Notes: generated by a model not told the origin, from the letters alone. 64,000 nucleotides of DNA from Colwellia sp. (GCA_013215295.1 JABSOZ010000003.1:372001-436000); one strand, 5' to 3'. Shown: positions 28,552 to 38,507, counted from the first letter of the stretch. Numbers and translations: made by a program.

Positions 28552-29355
28552 TTATATTATTGACAATAACATTTTCAAGCTGAGTGAAATGAGTAAAAAT
28601 GCAAAGATCTTTTTCAAAATGTTTACAGGTAAATGTTGAGCTAGTTTAGCGCCATACGGAGCAGTTAAAAAGCTTGTAGTGGAGATAAGTAACACTGCGG
28701 GCAAGTAAATAAAACCCAATGAATGTTCATAGCTAATATCACTATTCCATCCGTTGATTAAATAACCTAATGTTCCTGCTACAGAGATGGGTAATCCTAT
28801 CGCTGCTGATGTACCAATCGCATTTTTAATATCGATATTTTTTGACGTAAGGTAAGGCACAGTTAACGATCCGCCACCAATGGAAACTAATGCTGATATT
28901 GCACCAATTACCGTAGATGAAATTAATAGACTGCTATTCTTTATGTCGTCAATTACGATATTAGTTTGTTTTTTAAATAACATTTTAAGCGCTATGTATG
29001 CCATGAATACCGTAAAGAATATAGCTAAATAGAGCGAGCTTAAATGTGAAGCTAAAAACGTAGCAGTGAAGGTGCCTATTATCACGCCAATTGACATTAA
29101 TCGTACTATTTTCCAGTTTATTGCTTTGAACTTTTGGTGTGTTCGTAAACTTGAAATGGATGTAACAATAATAGATGCCATTGAAGTACCTAATGCTAAA
29201 TGCATAACCGTATCAATATGAACTCCTTGCTGTAAAAAGATGATAGTTAACACTGGCACCATAATTCCACCACCACCAACGCCGAGTAAGCCAGCTATAA
29301 AGCCAACAATTGAACCTAATAATAAAAAAGATAATATCCATTCAATTTCTATCAT
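28552..29355 (-). CDS. TauE/SafE family anion permease
   Basis: Inner-membrane protein of 267 residues with about eight hydrophobic segments and the family's two related halves (GLLGVGGGGIMVPVL near the start and ALVSIGGGSLTVPYL in the middle). Members export sulfite, sulfoacetate or similar anions, or act in uptake. I start at the ATG at 29355, 7 bases after AGGA; an in-frame TTG six bases upstream is less likely. It is divergent from an AraC-type regulator, which probably controls it, and the pair is bracketed by direct repeats. Confidence 0.88.
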   Translation of the reverse strand: MIEIEWILSFLLLGSIVGFIAGLLGVGGGGIMVPVLTIIFLQQGVHIDTVMHLALGTSMASIIVTSISSLRTHQKFKAINWKIVRLMSIGVIIGTFTATFLASHLSSLYLAIFFTVFMAYIALKMLFKKQTNIVIDDIKNSSLLISSTVIGAISALVSIGGGSLTVPYLTSKNIDIKNAIGTSAAIGLPISVAGTLGYLINGWNSDISYEHSLGFIYLPAVLLISTTSFLTAPYGAKLAQHLPVNILKKIFAFLLISLSLKMLLSII

Positions 29356-29445
29356 TTTCAAATCCTATATAAGTTTTAAAAAGAAAATTGTATATAAAAA
29401 AGAGAGTGGTAACATATCGACTAATTGACAAACAGTATCGAAGAT

Positions 29446-30237
29446 ATGCCAATATTAATAAAAATAGCTCCATCAAAAGAAAGTAAGCAAGAGTTAAGTA
29501 ATCCAATAACTGTTGTAAGCAGATCTATAGCGATGAATTCTGTGGTAAGTAAGCACAGTCATGACTGGGGACAGTTTGTTTATGCACATTCAGGTGTATT
29601 AGCAGTTTCAACACCTTCAAATCGGTATTTAGTGCCTCCTGAGCAAGGTGTATGGCTATTACCTGAAATTGAACATGAAGTTACAGCGATCAGTAATGTT
29701 CAATTAACCAGTTTCTATTTTGATGTATCTTTACTTGATGACCTACCTGTAAAATGTTGTGTGTTAAAGGTTAATGAATTTTTAAAAGCGTTAATAAAAG
29801 AAGCAAATAATATTGAAAGTGATTATCAATGGAATAGCACTGATGGTCGATTACTACATTTAATTTTAGATAGATTAACTCAGGCTCCTAATGAAGTATT
29901 TCAACTTCCTTATCCTAAGGATCATCGATTACTAGCACTGTTAAATGAAATACAGATTACCCCTGAAAATAATAATAGTTTAGGTGAGTGGGGGGAAATC
30001 GTTGGAGCTTCTGCTAGAACATTATCAAGGTTATTTAAAAAAGAAACAGGGCTAAGTTATAGCGAATGGCGACAGCGTTTGAATATTCAAATAGCAATAA
30101 CTCAATTATCACTTGGTAAATCAATTAACAGTATATCTTTGCACCTTGGTTATGAATCACCGTCATCTTTTATTTACATGTTTAAAAATAAAACAGGTGT
30201 GACACCAACTTTTTATCGTGAAAATACAAATGATTAG
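29446..30237 (+). CDS. AraC-family transcriptional regulator
   Basis: Regulator of about 263 residues from this ATG (a TTG at 29425 would add seven). The N-terminal half is a cupin-like sensor (KHSHDWGQFVYAHSGVLAV, YLVPPEQGVWLLPEIEHEV). The C-terminal half has two helix-turn-helix units, SARTLSRLFKKETGLSYSEWR and a second with LGYESPSSFIYMFKNKTGVTP. It is divergent from the TauE-type permease with about 90 bases between the starts, so it probably controls that gene and itself in response to a small effector. Confidence 0.9.
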   Translation: MPILIKIAPSKESKQELSNPITVVSRSIAMNSVVSKHSHDWGQFVYAHSGVLAVSTPSNRYLVPPEQGVWLLPEIEHEVTAISNVQLTSFYFDVSLLDDLPVKCCVLKVNEFLKALIKEANNIESDYQWNSTDGRLLHLILDRLTQAPNEVFQLPYPKDHRLLALLNEIQITPENNNSLGEWGEIVGASARTLSRLFKKETGLSYSEWRQRLNIQIAITQLSLGKSINSISLHLGYESPSSFIYMFKNKTGVTPTFYRENTND

Positions 30238-30597
30238 GAAATGAGTTTCTAAAGCAGAATAACCAGAAAGTAATTGACTAAACTAACTTTAATATTAAAT
30301 TAAATCATTCTTAATATATCAAACCAGTTTGATAATAATCCATCTGTTCTAACTGCTATTTGTTGGTTAACTAAAAGCAGCAGCTGCTTAAAACAACGGC
30401 TACCACTGGTGTTAATACCTAGTTCGGATCCTTACCATCAAATAATTTACCCTAATAAATTACAACCGCAGTTTTAGTAGCCTATACACAAACCACATTA
30501 GCCTATAGCAACGGATTAATTTTTTTACACGCCCTTTTCATCAAAAATATTTAATTAAAACTTCTATCAATAGATAAATGAATCAATTTTAATTTAT
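30238..30597. other. Intergenic stretch with repeat A2
   Basis: No gene. It contains the second copy of repeat A (30251-30350) and then AT-rich sequence before the block that precedes tRNA-Thr. Confidence 0.4.
30251..30350 (+). repeat. Direct repeat A, copy 2
   Basis: AAAGCAGAATAACCAGA start and TCAAACCAGTTTGA palindrome (30319-30332) match copy 1 at 28420-28513. The two copies lie just outside the stop codons of the divergent tauE and araC genes. Confidence 0.65.
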
Positions 30598-30833
30598 TTA
30601 CCCTAGATAAAATTAGTGCCCTAGTTAAGGGGATTCAAAATGGAGTGTATTTCGTGCCTAACTCTTACATGTAAAGTTATTGGTATGACAGGGTTAAATC
30701 ACGTATAAGGTGCAAAAATAGGTGGGGTAGGGGCGTTTATTGGTGTTAGTTAAATCTATTATAGAATTCGACCAATCGATAGATACAAAAAAGCCCTAAC
30801 CGAGGTTAGGGCTTGATGCTTCCTACGAAGGAA
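30598..30833 (-). repeat. tRNA-Thr downstream block, copy 2
   Basis: Homologue of 28001-28222, lying directly 3' of the intact tRNA-Thr. Identity is highest over the last 80 bases, including the terminator, and lower to the left. Confidence 0.75.
30785..30814 (-). terminator. Terminator of the tRNA-Phe/tRNA-Thr unit
   Basis: AAGCCCTAAC-CGAG-GTTAGGGCTT with a T-run on the minus strand, 20 bases after the tRNA-Thr 3' end. Confidence 0.85.
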
Positions 30834-30909
<76 letters not shown>

Positions 30910-31031
30910 ACACAAAGATGTGTGCAATAAATACATTCTCTCGAACTATTTATTTTGGCACCGAATAAATATTTCTAAACTATTTTTAATAAAATAACTA
31001 AGCAACAAATATTCAAATAGGTTTGAATAGA

Positions 31032-31107
31032 TGGTGCCTCGACCCGGAATCGAACCAGGGACACGAGGATTTTCAATCCTCTGCTCTACCGACTGAGCTA
31101 TCGAGGC
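31032..31107 (-). tRNA. tRNA-Phe (GAA), copy 1
   Basis: 76 bases with CCA. Acceptor stem GCCTCGA/TCGAGGC, anticodon loop TTGAAAA (GAA), T arm GGTTCGATTCC. It is first in a two-tRNA unit with tRNA-Thr. It differs from the copy at 48111-48186 by a compensated base pair in the acceptor stem. Confidence 0.97.
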
Positions 31108-31295
31108 AGTGTCTAATCTGCTGTCTTTTCGGCTTTGCCTTGAAGACGGGGCGTATTAAACTGTTTTTCGTTTTGTTCGTCAACTCTTTTTTTTAAATAA
31201 ATGTTTGTTTGCTGTTTTTTTCTGCTTTTTGTCGGAATAGTCAGCGTAAAACCGCAAATTAATCGTTTGCGGCGTTAAAAAAAGAGCTTCACTTG

Positions 31296-31568
31296 TTATT
31301 TTTTAGGAGGAACGTAACCTTCAATCTCTGGCTCTTTTCCTTCAAAAAGATAAGCAACCATGGCTGCTTCTAAAAAAGCACGGTCATTTGGCTCCATCAT
31401 GTTCATTTTTTTCTCATTAATTAGCATGGTTTGTTTCTGTTGCCAGTTTTTAAATGCTTCTTGGCTAATGTTATCAAAAATTCGCTTGCCAATTTCTCCA
31501 GGGTAAAGTTGAAATCCTAATCCCTCAGCGTCTTTTTTTAAATTTTGACAAAATACAATACGGCTCAT
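31296..31568 (-). CDS. yggX: Fe(2+)-trafficking protein YggX
   Basis: Small cytoplasmic protein of 90 residues linked to iron handling and protection of Fe-S clusters from oxidation. It starts [24 protein letters not shown], with the conserved Cys7, and has the family's middle block ([28 protein letters not shown]). It follows mutY on the same strand at about 55 bases, the usual order in gammaproteobacteria; MutY has a 4Fe-4S cluster. Confidence 0.96.
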   Translation of the reverse strand: MSRIVFCQNLKKDAEGLGFQLYPGEIGKRIFDNISQEAFKNWQQKQTMLINEKKMNMMEPNDRAFLEAAMVAYLFEGKEPEIEGYVPPKK

Positions 31569-31623
31569 AAGTTATTTCTCTTGTTCTTGGTTATATATTT
31601 TCGATGAGTGACTCTCGAAATTA

Positions 31624-32697
31624 TCATGGCTTTAATAAAGTGATCAGTTTTTTCGTTGATGCTGCTAAGCCAACTGATGCTGTTGTGGCCAAATTGTACC
31701 ACTGTTGTTGGCTGTTTTCGTTGATTTCTTTTACTGGTAGTTGTTCACAATCGATAACAATAGGTTCTATGTCTAAGTGAAAGTGACTAAAGGTATGACG
31801 AAATTTTGTTAATTGTTGCACAGAGGTTTGCTTTAGGTTTTGTTTAGCCAATAAAGAGGCAATCTCATCTTCGTGTTGAACCTCTAGAAAACACCATAAA
31901 CCTCCCCATATGCCACTTGGCGGTCGTTTTTCTAATAATACCTGTTGGTTGATACGTGGTATCACCATGATGGTTTGTTTTTCAGGTATGGTTTTCTTAG
32001 GTTTCTTTTGCGGGAAGCTACTTTGCTCATTCAAAGAAAAGGCTAAGCAGCTTTCGCTTAATGGGCAGAGTTCGCATTTTGGTTTACTGCGTGTACAAAT
32101 GAGTGATCCTAAATCCATCATCGCTTGATTAAATTGCGCAACACCTTTTTCGGGCGTTAATACTTCTGCAATAGGCCATAATGCTTTTTCATACTTACTT
32201 TGCCCGTTATGGCCTTCAACCATATAACAACGAGCTAATACACGCTTCACATTGCCATCTAAAATGGCATGATGTTTATTGAGCGCCAAACTTAAAATAG
32301 CGCCAGCGGTTGAACGACCAATACCAGGCAGGGCAATGACTTGTTCAATGTCTTCTGGGAAAGAGCCTTGGTATTCTTGCTGAATTATTTTTGCAGTTTT
32401 ATGTAGGTTACGTGCCCGTGCGTAATAGCCTAAACCTGTCCAGTGATGTAACACGTTATCTTCATCAGCATTAGATAAATCAGTAATGGTCGGGAAGCTT
32501 TCCATGAAACGTTGATAATAAGGAATAACGGTTGCGACTTGCGTTTGTTGTAACATTATTTCAGAGATCCATACACGGTATGGGGTTTTATTTTGTTGCC
32601 AAGGTAAATGCTTGCGGCCTTGGGCTTGATACCAGTCGAGTGTTTGTGTGGCAAAATACTGCGCTGATTTTACGGAAATTTGAGTTTTATTTGTCAT
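31624..32697 (-). CDS. mutY: A/G-specific adenine glycosylase MutY
   Basis: Removes adenine mispaired with 8-oxoguanine. The 357-residue protein has the helix-hairpin-helix region [13 protein letters not shown], catalytic Glu in [10 protein letters not shown] and Asp in ILDGNVKR, and the Fe-S cluster pattern C-x6-C-x2-C-x5-C ([17 protein letters not shown]). The C-terminal part is the MutT-like recognition domain ([23 protein letters not shown]). GGAG lies before the ATG. It is divergent from yggL with about 140 bases between. Confidence 0.97.
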   Translation of the reverse strand: MTNKTQISVKSAQYFATQTLDWYQAQGRKHLPWQQNKTPYRVWISEIMLQQTQVATVIPYYQRFMESFPTITDLSNADEDNVLHHWTGLGYYARARNLHKTAKIIQQEYQGSFPEDIEQVIALPGIGRSTAGAILSLALNKHHAILDGNVKRVLARCYMVEGHNGQSKYEKALWPIAEVLTPEKGVAQFNQAMMDLGSLICTRSKPKCELCPLSESCLAFSLNEQSSFPQKKPKKTIPEKQTIMVIPRINQQVLLEKRPPSGIWGGLWCFLEVQHEDEIASLLAKQNLKQTSVQQLTKFRHTFSHFHLDIEPIVIDCEQLPVKEINENSQQQWYNLATTASVGLAASTKKLITLLKP

Positions 32698-32837
32698 AGA
32701 CTCCAGTTTACCTAATAAGTGGACACGAATAAATGTGCATTTTTTATTGCAAAAATTTAAAATGCCATTATGCTCTCGTCCATATTAGTATCGAGATTAT
32801 TGCTCGGAATGTGCTCACCAAGTCTTAAGGAATTAAA

Positions 32838-33176
32838 ATGAAAATAAATGCTAAAAACCGTAACCGCCGTTTACGTAAAAAATTACGTGTTGATGAATAC
32901 CAAGAATTAGGTTTCGATGTTGCTTTTAAATTGGCAGACGGCACAGATAATGATGCAGTTGATACCTTTTTAAATAACTTTTTTAGTGAAGTTATTCAAC
33001 CTAATGCCTTAGGTTTTGGTGGTGAAGGTGACGTGTTATGGCATGGCATCGTTTGTACTCAAAGTATTGGTAAATGTACGGATGAAAACCGTACTGCCGT
33101 TGAATCATGGTTGAATGATAATGGTGCTACAGCAGTAGCTGTAAGCGAGCTTTACGATGTTTGGTGGGCTGAATAA
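32838..33176 (+). CDS. yggL: YggL family protein (DUF469)
   Basis: Small basic protein of 112 residues starting NRNRRLRKKLRVDEYQELGF, the YggL signature. Family members have been linked to the 50S ribosomal subunit; a role here is by homology only. A clear AAGGA precedes the ATG. It lies upstream of trmB and divergent from mutY, as in related genomes. Confidence 0.9.
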   Translation: MKINAKNRNRRLRKKLRVDEYQELGFDVAFKLADGTDNDAVDTFLNNFFSEVIQPNALGFGGEGDVLWHGIVCTQSIGKCTDENRTAVESWLNDNGATAVAVSELYDVWWAE

Positions 33177-33326
33177 TTTTATTCGCCATAAATGAACTTT
33201 ACCCCGCATTGTCAGCAAATTTCAGACCCATTTCTTAGTAACATAAGCGCAGGCTCTGAAAATTTTGACGGCTTTGTTAAAAGCCCATTTATTTAGAATA
33301 AAACTTGGATTATATTGAAGAAACCT

Positions 33327-34061
33327 ATGACAGATAAAACTGAAAACACCCACAAGACCATTGAGCAAGCTGAGAAAGAAGGTAAGTACATTCGTAAAAT
33401 ACGTAGTTTCGTGAAACGTGAAGGACGTTTAACGAAAGGGCAAGCGAGTGCATTGGAACAGTTCTGGGCAACAATGGGCTTGAATCACCAAGACGGAATG
33501 ATTGATTTTGCAAGCCTGTTTACTAATAACAATCCTATTGTTTTAGAAATAGGCTTTGGCATGGGTAAATCTTTAGTTGAAATGGCAAAAAATTCGCCTG
33601 AACTAAATTTTGTCGGTGTTGAAGTGCATAAACCGGGTGTTGGCGCTTGTATTTCGTTAGCTCAAGATGAAGGTGTTGATAATTTAAAGGTATTTGAACA
33701 CGACGCGATAGAAGTGCTTGCTGACTGTATTCCTGATAGTTCTTTAACCACAGTTCAATTGTTTTTTCCTGATCCTTGGCATAAAAAGAAACATCATAAG
33801 CGTCGTATTGTTTCGCTTGAGTTTGTCGAGACCATTCGTCAAAAGCTTAAAGTTGATGGTGTTTTTCATATGGCTACAGATTGGGAAAATTATGCGGAAT
33901 GTATGATTGAAGATATGAAGTCGGCGCCGGGCTATAAAAATTTAGCGATTGAAGGTGACTTTGTGCCACGCCCTGACTCTCGTCCGTTAACGAAATTTGA
34001 AAACCGTGGTAATAATTTAGGTCATGGCGTTTGGGACATTCAATTTAAACGCCAAGATTAA
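33327..34061 (+). CDS. trmB: tRNA (guanine-N7-)-methyltransferase
   Basis: SAM-dependent enzyme that makes m7G46 in tRNA. It has 244 residues from ATG 33327, which follows GAAG; an upstream TTG at 33315 is less likely. The SAM-binding motif [15 protein letters not shown] and the TrmB signature [15 protein letters not shown] are present, and the C-terminus has TKFENRG. About 150 bases follow yggL, so it may have its own promoter. Confidence 0.95.
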   Translation: MTDKTENTHKTIEQAEKEGKYIRKIRSFVKREGRLTKGQASALEQFWATMGLNHQDGMIDFASLFTNNNPIVLEIGFGMGKSLVEMAKNSPELNFVGVEVHKPGVGACISLAQDEGVDNLKVFEHDAIEVLADCIPDSSLTTVQLFFPDPWHKKKHHKRRIVSLEFVETIRQKLKVDGVFHMATDWENYAECMIEDMKSAPGYKNLAIEGDFVPRPDSRPLTKFENRGNNLGHGVWDIQFKRQD

Positions 34062-34105
34062 TCTGGAACCCGTGACTAAGTTAGATTTTTCTAATTAAGA
34101 AATAG

Positions 34106-34453
34106 TTAATGAAGGTGTTCTTGCTCAATATGAAAAAGATGCTGGCTGTTACGCAAATTGCCAGTATCTTTTAGCCACTGGGTGGTAATGATTTCGCGCT
34201 GTAACGCCGCTTGTAAAATGCGGGCTTTGTATTGTGACCAATAATAAATAGTCGCCTGCTGATGTATTTCGTTATTAGGAAACACCTCACTTCTACTTTC
34301 TTCTAAATCAGCTAATATATCTGCGATGACCTTTGGCTTTAGCTCTTCTTCAATTTGCTGTTTAAATTTAGTGAAACGTTTTGCTTTGACTAATAACCAT
34401 GCCATCCACAATATAACGGCAACAGCAAAAACAGGTAAAATATCTACATTCAT
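34106..34453 (-). CDS. Small membrane-anchored protein, unrecognised
   Basis: 115 residues with one N-terminal membrane segment (about 6-24) and a highly charged helical cytoplasmic part (EEELKPKVIADILADLEESRSEV). The C-terminus is rich in His and Gln. I do not recognise a family. It is convergent with trmB, 44 bases after its stop, and divergent from the serine protease gene. The coherent TM-plus-helix layout makes it a likely real gene. Confidence 0.6.
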   Translation of the reverse strand: MNVDILPVFAVAVILWMAWLLVKAKRFTKFKQQIEEELKPKVIADILADLEESRSEVFPNNEIHQQATIYYWSQYKARILQAALQREIITTQWLKDTGNLRNSQHLFHIEQEHLH

Positions 34454-34629
34454 TACTTATTGGTTCTCTAACAATATTGTAGGCATCTTATCAGGCTTAG
34501 CTTTATTGACTAATCATTTTTTCTTTTTTAAACGGAAAAAATGTACAGCTATAGCGAGTGTTTTTAGCTAGACTTCTGGTTTATTTATTTTTGACTTTAT
34601 TTCTAAACATTATTCTAAGGACATTTTTA

Positions 34630-35658
34630 ATGTTACGTATTGCTTTTTTATACTTTATTTTGAGTTGTTCATTTTTTTCTTATGCAGAAAATGGTGTGCA
34701 AAAGTTATTCAAGGCCGTCAACAACGGTGTGGTTGAATTACACGTTAAGGCACTTGCTCAGCCAAATCCTAGTCAAGCAAAGTATGAAGTGAGTACTTCA
34801 GACTCTTTAGGCTCAGGCGCATTAATTAGCCAAGAAGGGAGAATATTAACGGCTGCACATGTAATTGAGCGCGCGACAGAAATTGAAGTGATATTTGCTG
34901 ACGGTTCAAAAACTTCAGGTCATGTCGTTTGGGTTGATGCTTTGATTGATTTGGCGATGATCCAAGCCGCTCATGTACCCAGTAAAATTAAGCCATTAAC
35001 ATTAGCAAAATCGGGTGATTATAATATTGGAGAGCAAGTTGTCGTTATTGGCGCACCTTACGGCGTTAGCCATAGTTTATCGGTAGGTTATTTAAGTGGT
35101 ATACGTGACCGTGAACAAATTCCGGGGTCAACATTAATTCCTCGATTTTTACAAACAGATGCTGCTATCAATAAAGGGAATTCTGGTGGGCCGATGTTTA
35201 ACCTTGATGGTGAAGTTATTGGTATTGTTAGTTATATTCTTTCAAACACCGGTGGAAGTAACGGCTTAGGTTTCGTTGTATCGATAGATACGGTTCATAC
35301 TGTGATGGATAGCGATCCCGGCGTTTTTTCTGGTTTTATTCCTCAGCTATTGGATGAAAAATTAGCGAAAGCGTTAAATAACCCATATGGCTATGGCATG
35401 TTAATTCAGCAAGTTATTCCCGGCACCTTAGCCGATAAAATGGGCTTTAGAGGAGGTAATATCAGTATTCTTATTGAGCATACTCCGATGTTGTTAGGTG
35501 GCGATATCTTAGTATCTGTGGGTGGTTATCAACTAAAAGATTTAGAGTCAGCCGTAAAACTTAAGCAACGTATGTCTACTTATAAAAAAGGCACCAAAGT
35601 AGAGTTTCGATTTTTGCGTGATGGCGAAGAAAAGACAGCGATATGGGTTGTGGAATAA
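34630..35658 (+). CDS. Periplasmic trypsin-like serine protease (HtrA-like, PDZ)
   Basis: Exported S1C-type protease of 342 residues. I start at ATG 34630, nine bases after AAGGA, giving a good signal peptide (1-19, ending SYA); the longer frame from 34558 lacks a proper signal. The catalytic triad is visible: AAHVIE (His), DLAMIQ (Asp) and GNSGGPMF (Ser). A region about 245-340 is PDZ-like (GYGMLIQQVIPGTLADKMGF, GGDILVSVGGYQL). One PDZ domain and a cleavable signal make it DegS/DegP-like but neither exactly. Likely envelope quality control. Confidence 0.88.
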   Translation: MLRIAFLYFILSCSFFSYAENGVQKLFKAVNNGVVELHVKALAQPNPSQAKYEVSTSDSLGSGALISQEGRILTAAHVIERATEIEVIFADGSKTSGHVVWVDALIDLAMIQAAHVPSKIKPLTLAKSGDYNIGEQVVVIGAPYGVSHSLSVGYLSGIRDREQIPGSTLIPRFLQTDAAINKGNSGGPMFNLDGEVIGIVSYILSNTGGSNGLGFVVSIDTVHTVMDSDPGVFSGFIPQLLDEKLAKALNNPYGYGMLIQQVIPGTLADKMGFRGGNISILIEHTPMLLGGDILVSVGGYQLKDLESAVKLKQRMSTYKKGTKVEFRFLRDGEEKTAIWVVE

Positions 35659-35680
35659 GCTTATCGAATAGCATCAATAT

Positions 35681-35719
35681 AAACGTTCATCTGCCGCGCT
35701 AAGTTTGTGATGAACGTTT
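35681..35719. terminator. Bidirectional terminator
   Basis: Stem AAACGTTCATC / GATGAACGTTT with a long loop, then T-rich sequence. It lies between the convergent protease and ogt genes. Confidence 0.7.
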
Positions 35720-35747
35720 TTATATTTCTGTGTGAGAAAGCGGAATG

Positions 35748-36227
35748 TTAAACGGTAAAATGTGCTTTTTCATGCATTAATAATTTAGCTTTTAATCCTA
35801 AACCACCGGCATAACCTGTTAATTTCCCGTTAGCACCAATAACACGATGACAAGGAATAATTAACGCGATTGGATTTTTCCCATTTGCTGCACCCACCGC
35901 ACGTACCGCTTTTTCATTATTAATTTTCTTCGCTATCCATAAGTAACTTTGCGTATCACCCTGTTTTATCGTCGTTAATGCTTGCCAGACCTTTTGTTGA
36001 AATGGTGTGCCTTGCGGTGCAAGTGGCAAATTAAATACGATGCGTTCACCTGAAAAATATTCTTCAAGTTGTTTACACACTTCTATGAAATGTTCCTTAC
36101 TTTCGGTGTAACTGTTATCAATAATAAGTGGTGATGCACCTTGTTGAAATGAAAGAGCCGTTAACCCTTCTTCATTTGCTGTTAAAGCTATATCTCCATA
36201 AGGAGAAGCAGTGATAGTAAAATACAT
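35748..36227 (-). CDS. ogt: Methylated-DNA-protein cysteine methyltransferase
   Basis: Suicide repair enzyme of 159 residues that takes alkyl groups from O6-alkylguanine. The acceptor motif IPCHRVIGANGKLTGYAGG carries the reactive Cys, and the helix-turn-helix part is FQQKVWQALTTIKQGDT. It starts 2 bases after the stop of the Ada-AlkA fusion, so the two are one operon. The fusion lacks this domain, so together they rebuild the content of Ada plus AlkA. Confidence 0.95.
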   Translation of the reverse strand: MYFTITASPYGDIALTANEEGLTALSFQQGASPLIIDNSYTESKEHFIEVCKQLEEYFSGERIVFNLPLAPQGTPFQQKVWQALTTIKQGDTQSYLWIAKKINNEKAVRAVGAANGKNPIALIIPCHRVIGANGKLTGYAGGLGLKAKLLMHEKAHFTV

Positions 36228-36229
36228 AA

Positions 36230-37738
36230 TTATTTCTCTTTTTTCGGTGCTTTTGATATTTTGGTGTGGTCAATTATTGCCAGTGACTGCCATAAAAATA
36301 TTGTTGCATATGCACGCCAAGGTCGCCATTGCTCAGCAATAGCTAAAATGGTTTTATTATTGGGTTTGTCATCGTTTATGGTTAACGCTTTTATTATGCC
36401 TAAATCGGCACTTGGGAAAGCATCAGGATCGCTTAACCCCCTCATGGCAATGTAATTTACTGTCCACGGGCCAATGCCTTTAAGTTGCGTTAACGTTTCC
36501 TCAAGCGCCTCAATGTTTTCGTATTTTGAAAAAACATCAGGTGTGGCTAAATAATAATCAACCCAACGTTGTAATGTTGCAATACGTGATTGTGTTAACC
36601 CAATATCAGCATAATCAACCTGTTTCAATTGTTCCGGCGTTGGGAAGTGTTTGGTCATTTCTGTATAGGGGCTGTTAGTTTCAATTACTGACGTTCCATA
36701 TTTTTCAGCAATGCGTTGCGCTAAGGTCGTTGCTGCTTTTACTGATATCTGCTGACCTAAAATGGCACGAATGGTAAATTCAAAAATATTCCAACAACTC
36801 GGTAATCTTAATCCCGGATATTGTTGTATTACTTTTTTAAGCACTTTATGGGAGCTTAAGTGTTGGTGAATGACTGACATATCAGCATCAAGGTCAAACA
36901 TCTTACGAACGCGTGTTATCACTTGATTCAGGTAACTAAAATCATCCATATTTACCGTTAACAGTAAGGTATGTTTTGTTTTATAACTGGGTTTATCTGA
37001 AGGCTGGGTTACTTTGAACCAACCATGGCAGTTTTCTAAAATAAAACTGCGGCAATATTCTGTTTCAGTCACTTTCTCAATATTACTGATTTGTCGATGA
37101 CGAAAAAAACTTAACATCAATGGCCAATCAAACGGTGGGCGATAAGGTAAGAGAATTGATACGGTATTGGTATTTGATTGTATAGAATTACCTTCTTCAG
37201 TTATTTTTGTGCCGCGCATTTCTGTAGGTGTAGCAGCGTAAGCACTTTTTATCACCTCATTAAAACGTCGAACACTATTAAAACCTGATGCATAAGCAAT
37301 GTTTGTCATACTGAGTTGCGTTGTCGTTAATAACTTTCGAGCTTGCAATAAACGTTGATGATGAAAAAAATCACTGGGAGATAAACCGTAATATTGAACA
37401 AATAATCGCTGTAGCTGGCGTTCACTTATTTTTTGATGTTTGGCACATTCAGCAATACTGTTATTGTTTTCGTAATAACTTTGCACGATATGTTTTATTT
37501 TTTCGGGCAACAAAGGCGCAGGAGCAAGTTCGGGAAAGCAACGTTTACAGGGGCGAAACCCTGAATTCTGAGCGAGTTCTGCACTTTGGTAATATTGAAC
37601 ATTTTCTGGTTTTGGTGGGCGAGCAGGGCAAACAGGGCGACAAAAAATGCCTGTAGTTAAAACCGCGGTATAAAACTTTCCATCAAACCTTGCATCACGA
37701 CTTAAGCGAGCGCTTTGGCAAATGTCGATATCTAACAT
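36230..37738 (-). CDS. Ada N-terminal/AraC-HTH fused to AlkA 3-methyladenine glycosylase
   Basis: A 502-residue fusion of regulator and repair enzyme. Residues 1-80 are the Ada zinc domain with four Cys (FCRPVC, FRPCKRC); the first Cys of FCRPVC is the methylphosphotriester acceptor in E. coli Ada. Residues about 85-180 are an AraC-type helix-turn-helix (ISERQLQRLFVQYYGLSPSDF). From about 200 it is AlkA: the N-terminal domain, then HhH (LKGIGPWTVNYIAMRG) and the catalytic Asp in FPSADLGIIKA. The guanine methyltransferase domain of Ada is absent but ogt follows directly. Methylation of the zinc domain probably activates this operon. Confidence 0.92.
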   Translation of the reverse strand: MLDIDICQSARLSRDARFDGKFYTAVLTTGIFCRPVCPARPPKPENVQYYQSAELAQNSGFRPCKRCFPELAPAPLLPEKIKHIVQSYYENNNSIAECAKHQKISERQLQRLFVQYYGLSPSDFFHHQRLLQARKLLTTTQLSMTNIAYASGFNSVRRFNEVIKSAYAATPTEMRGTKITEEGNSIQSNTNTVSILLPYRPPFDWPLMLSFFRHRQISNIEKVTETEYCRSFILENCHGWFKVTQPSDKPSYKTKHTLLLTVNMDDFSYLNQVITRVRKMFDLDADMSVIHQHLSSHKVLKKVIQQYPGLRLPSCWNIFEFTIRAILGQQISVKAATTLAQRIAEKYGTSVIETNSPYTEMTKHFPTPEQLKQVDYADIGLTQSRIATLQRWVDYYLATPDVFSKYENIEALEETLTQLKGIGPWTVNYIAMRGLSDPDAFPSADLGIIKALTINDDKPNNKTILAIAEQWRPWRAYATIFLWQSLAIIDHTKISKAPKKEK

Positions 37739-37886
37739 TTTATCGTTCCGTTATTTATTGTGTAGTTATTTTGTTGAGTATAAATACTTCAACATATAAA
37801 ACGCGCGAGAATCGGACATCAATGCTAAAAATGACAATGAATTATCATTCTTCTTCTTTTCGTATATTGTTCTGAGGATGTAATAT

Positions 37887-38318
37887 TTACTTTTCTAATG
37901 TTATTTTTTGGCGGTACTGTAAGGCAATTACTTTTAAAATATCACGCCAGCTGATGATACCTAAAGGCTCCATTAGATCATTTACAATAGGCAAGCACGA
38001 TATATGGTTGTCATAAAACAGTAATACGGCTTCGTTTAAAGTAGTGTTTTCGGAAGCGGTAGTAAGATTTCTATTCATTATTAAATGCAATCTTTTTTGT
38101 AGCAATGAATGATCACGTGGTGTTTCGTTTCTGGTACCAATCGTTGGGCTCAAATGCTTATATATGTCACGATCGGTTATTACCCCCACCAGTTCTTTAT
38201 CGTTAAGTATTAAAATATGGTGGATTTTATGCTGATCAAATATCGCTTTTGCTTTACCTAAGTCATCATCCATTTCGAGAGTGATCAGCTTTGTCGACAT
38301 TACTTTATTTAAGCTCAT
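37887..38318 (-). CDS. CBS-domain pair protein
   Basis: Cytoplasmic protein of 143 residues made of two CBS domains: VMSTKLITLEMDDDL with LVGVITDRDIYKHL, and MNRNLTTASENTTL with PLGIISWRDILKV. Such stand-alone pairs bind adenine nucleotides and modulate a partner. No partner is adjacent: it sits alone between the Ada-AlkA gene and the divergent pst operon. Confidence 0.88.
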   Translation of the reverse strand: MSLNKVMSTKLITLEMDDDLGKAKAIFDQHKIHHILILNDKELVGVITDRDIYKHLSPTIGTRNETPRDHSLLQKRLHLIMNRNLTTASENTTLNEAVLLFYDNHISCLPIVNDLMEPLGIISWRDILKVIALQYRQKITLEK

Positions 38319-38433
38319 TATTTCATCTATAACTATTTTTTATGCCTCTAACATAAACAAAAATCTTTTAGTAAACAATCCCCTTTTAATAAAATATGTA
38401 ACTGCATTTTTTATTACTTAAAGGAATTTATGA

Positions 38434-38451
38434 ATGTCACAAAAATGTCAC
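38434..38451 (+). promoter_or_regulatory. Pho box upstream of pstC
   Basis: Perfect direct repeat ATGTCAC-AAAA-ATGTCAC with the 11-base period bound by PhoB. A -10 element TATAAT (38462-38467) follows 10 bases later, with no -35 box needed, as in PhoB-activated promoters. The pstC start is at 38508. Confidence 0.88.
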
Positions 38452-38507
38452 ACAACTGCCTTATAATTCACCCTGTACTAAAACTTCCCAAATTGAAGGT
38501 GTTTTGA

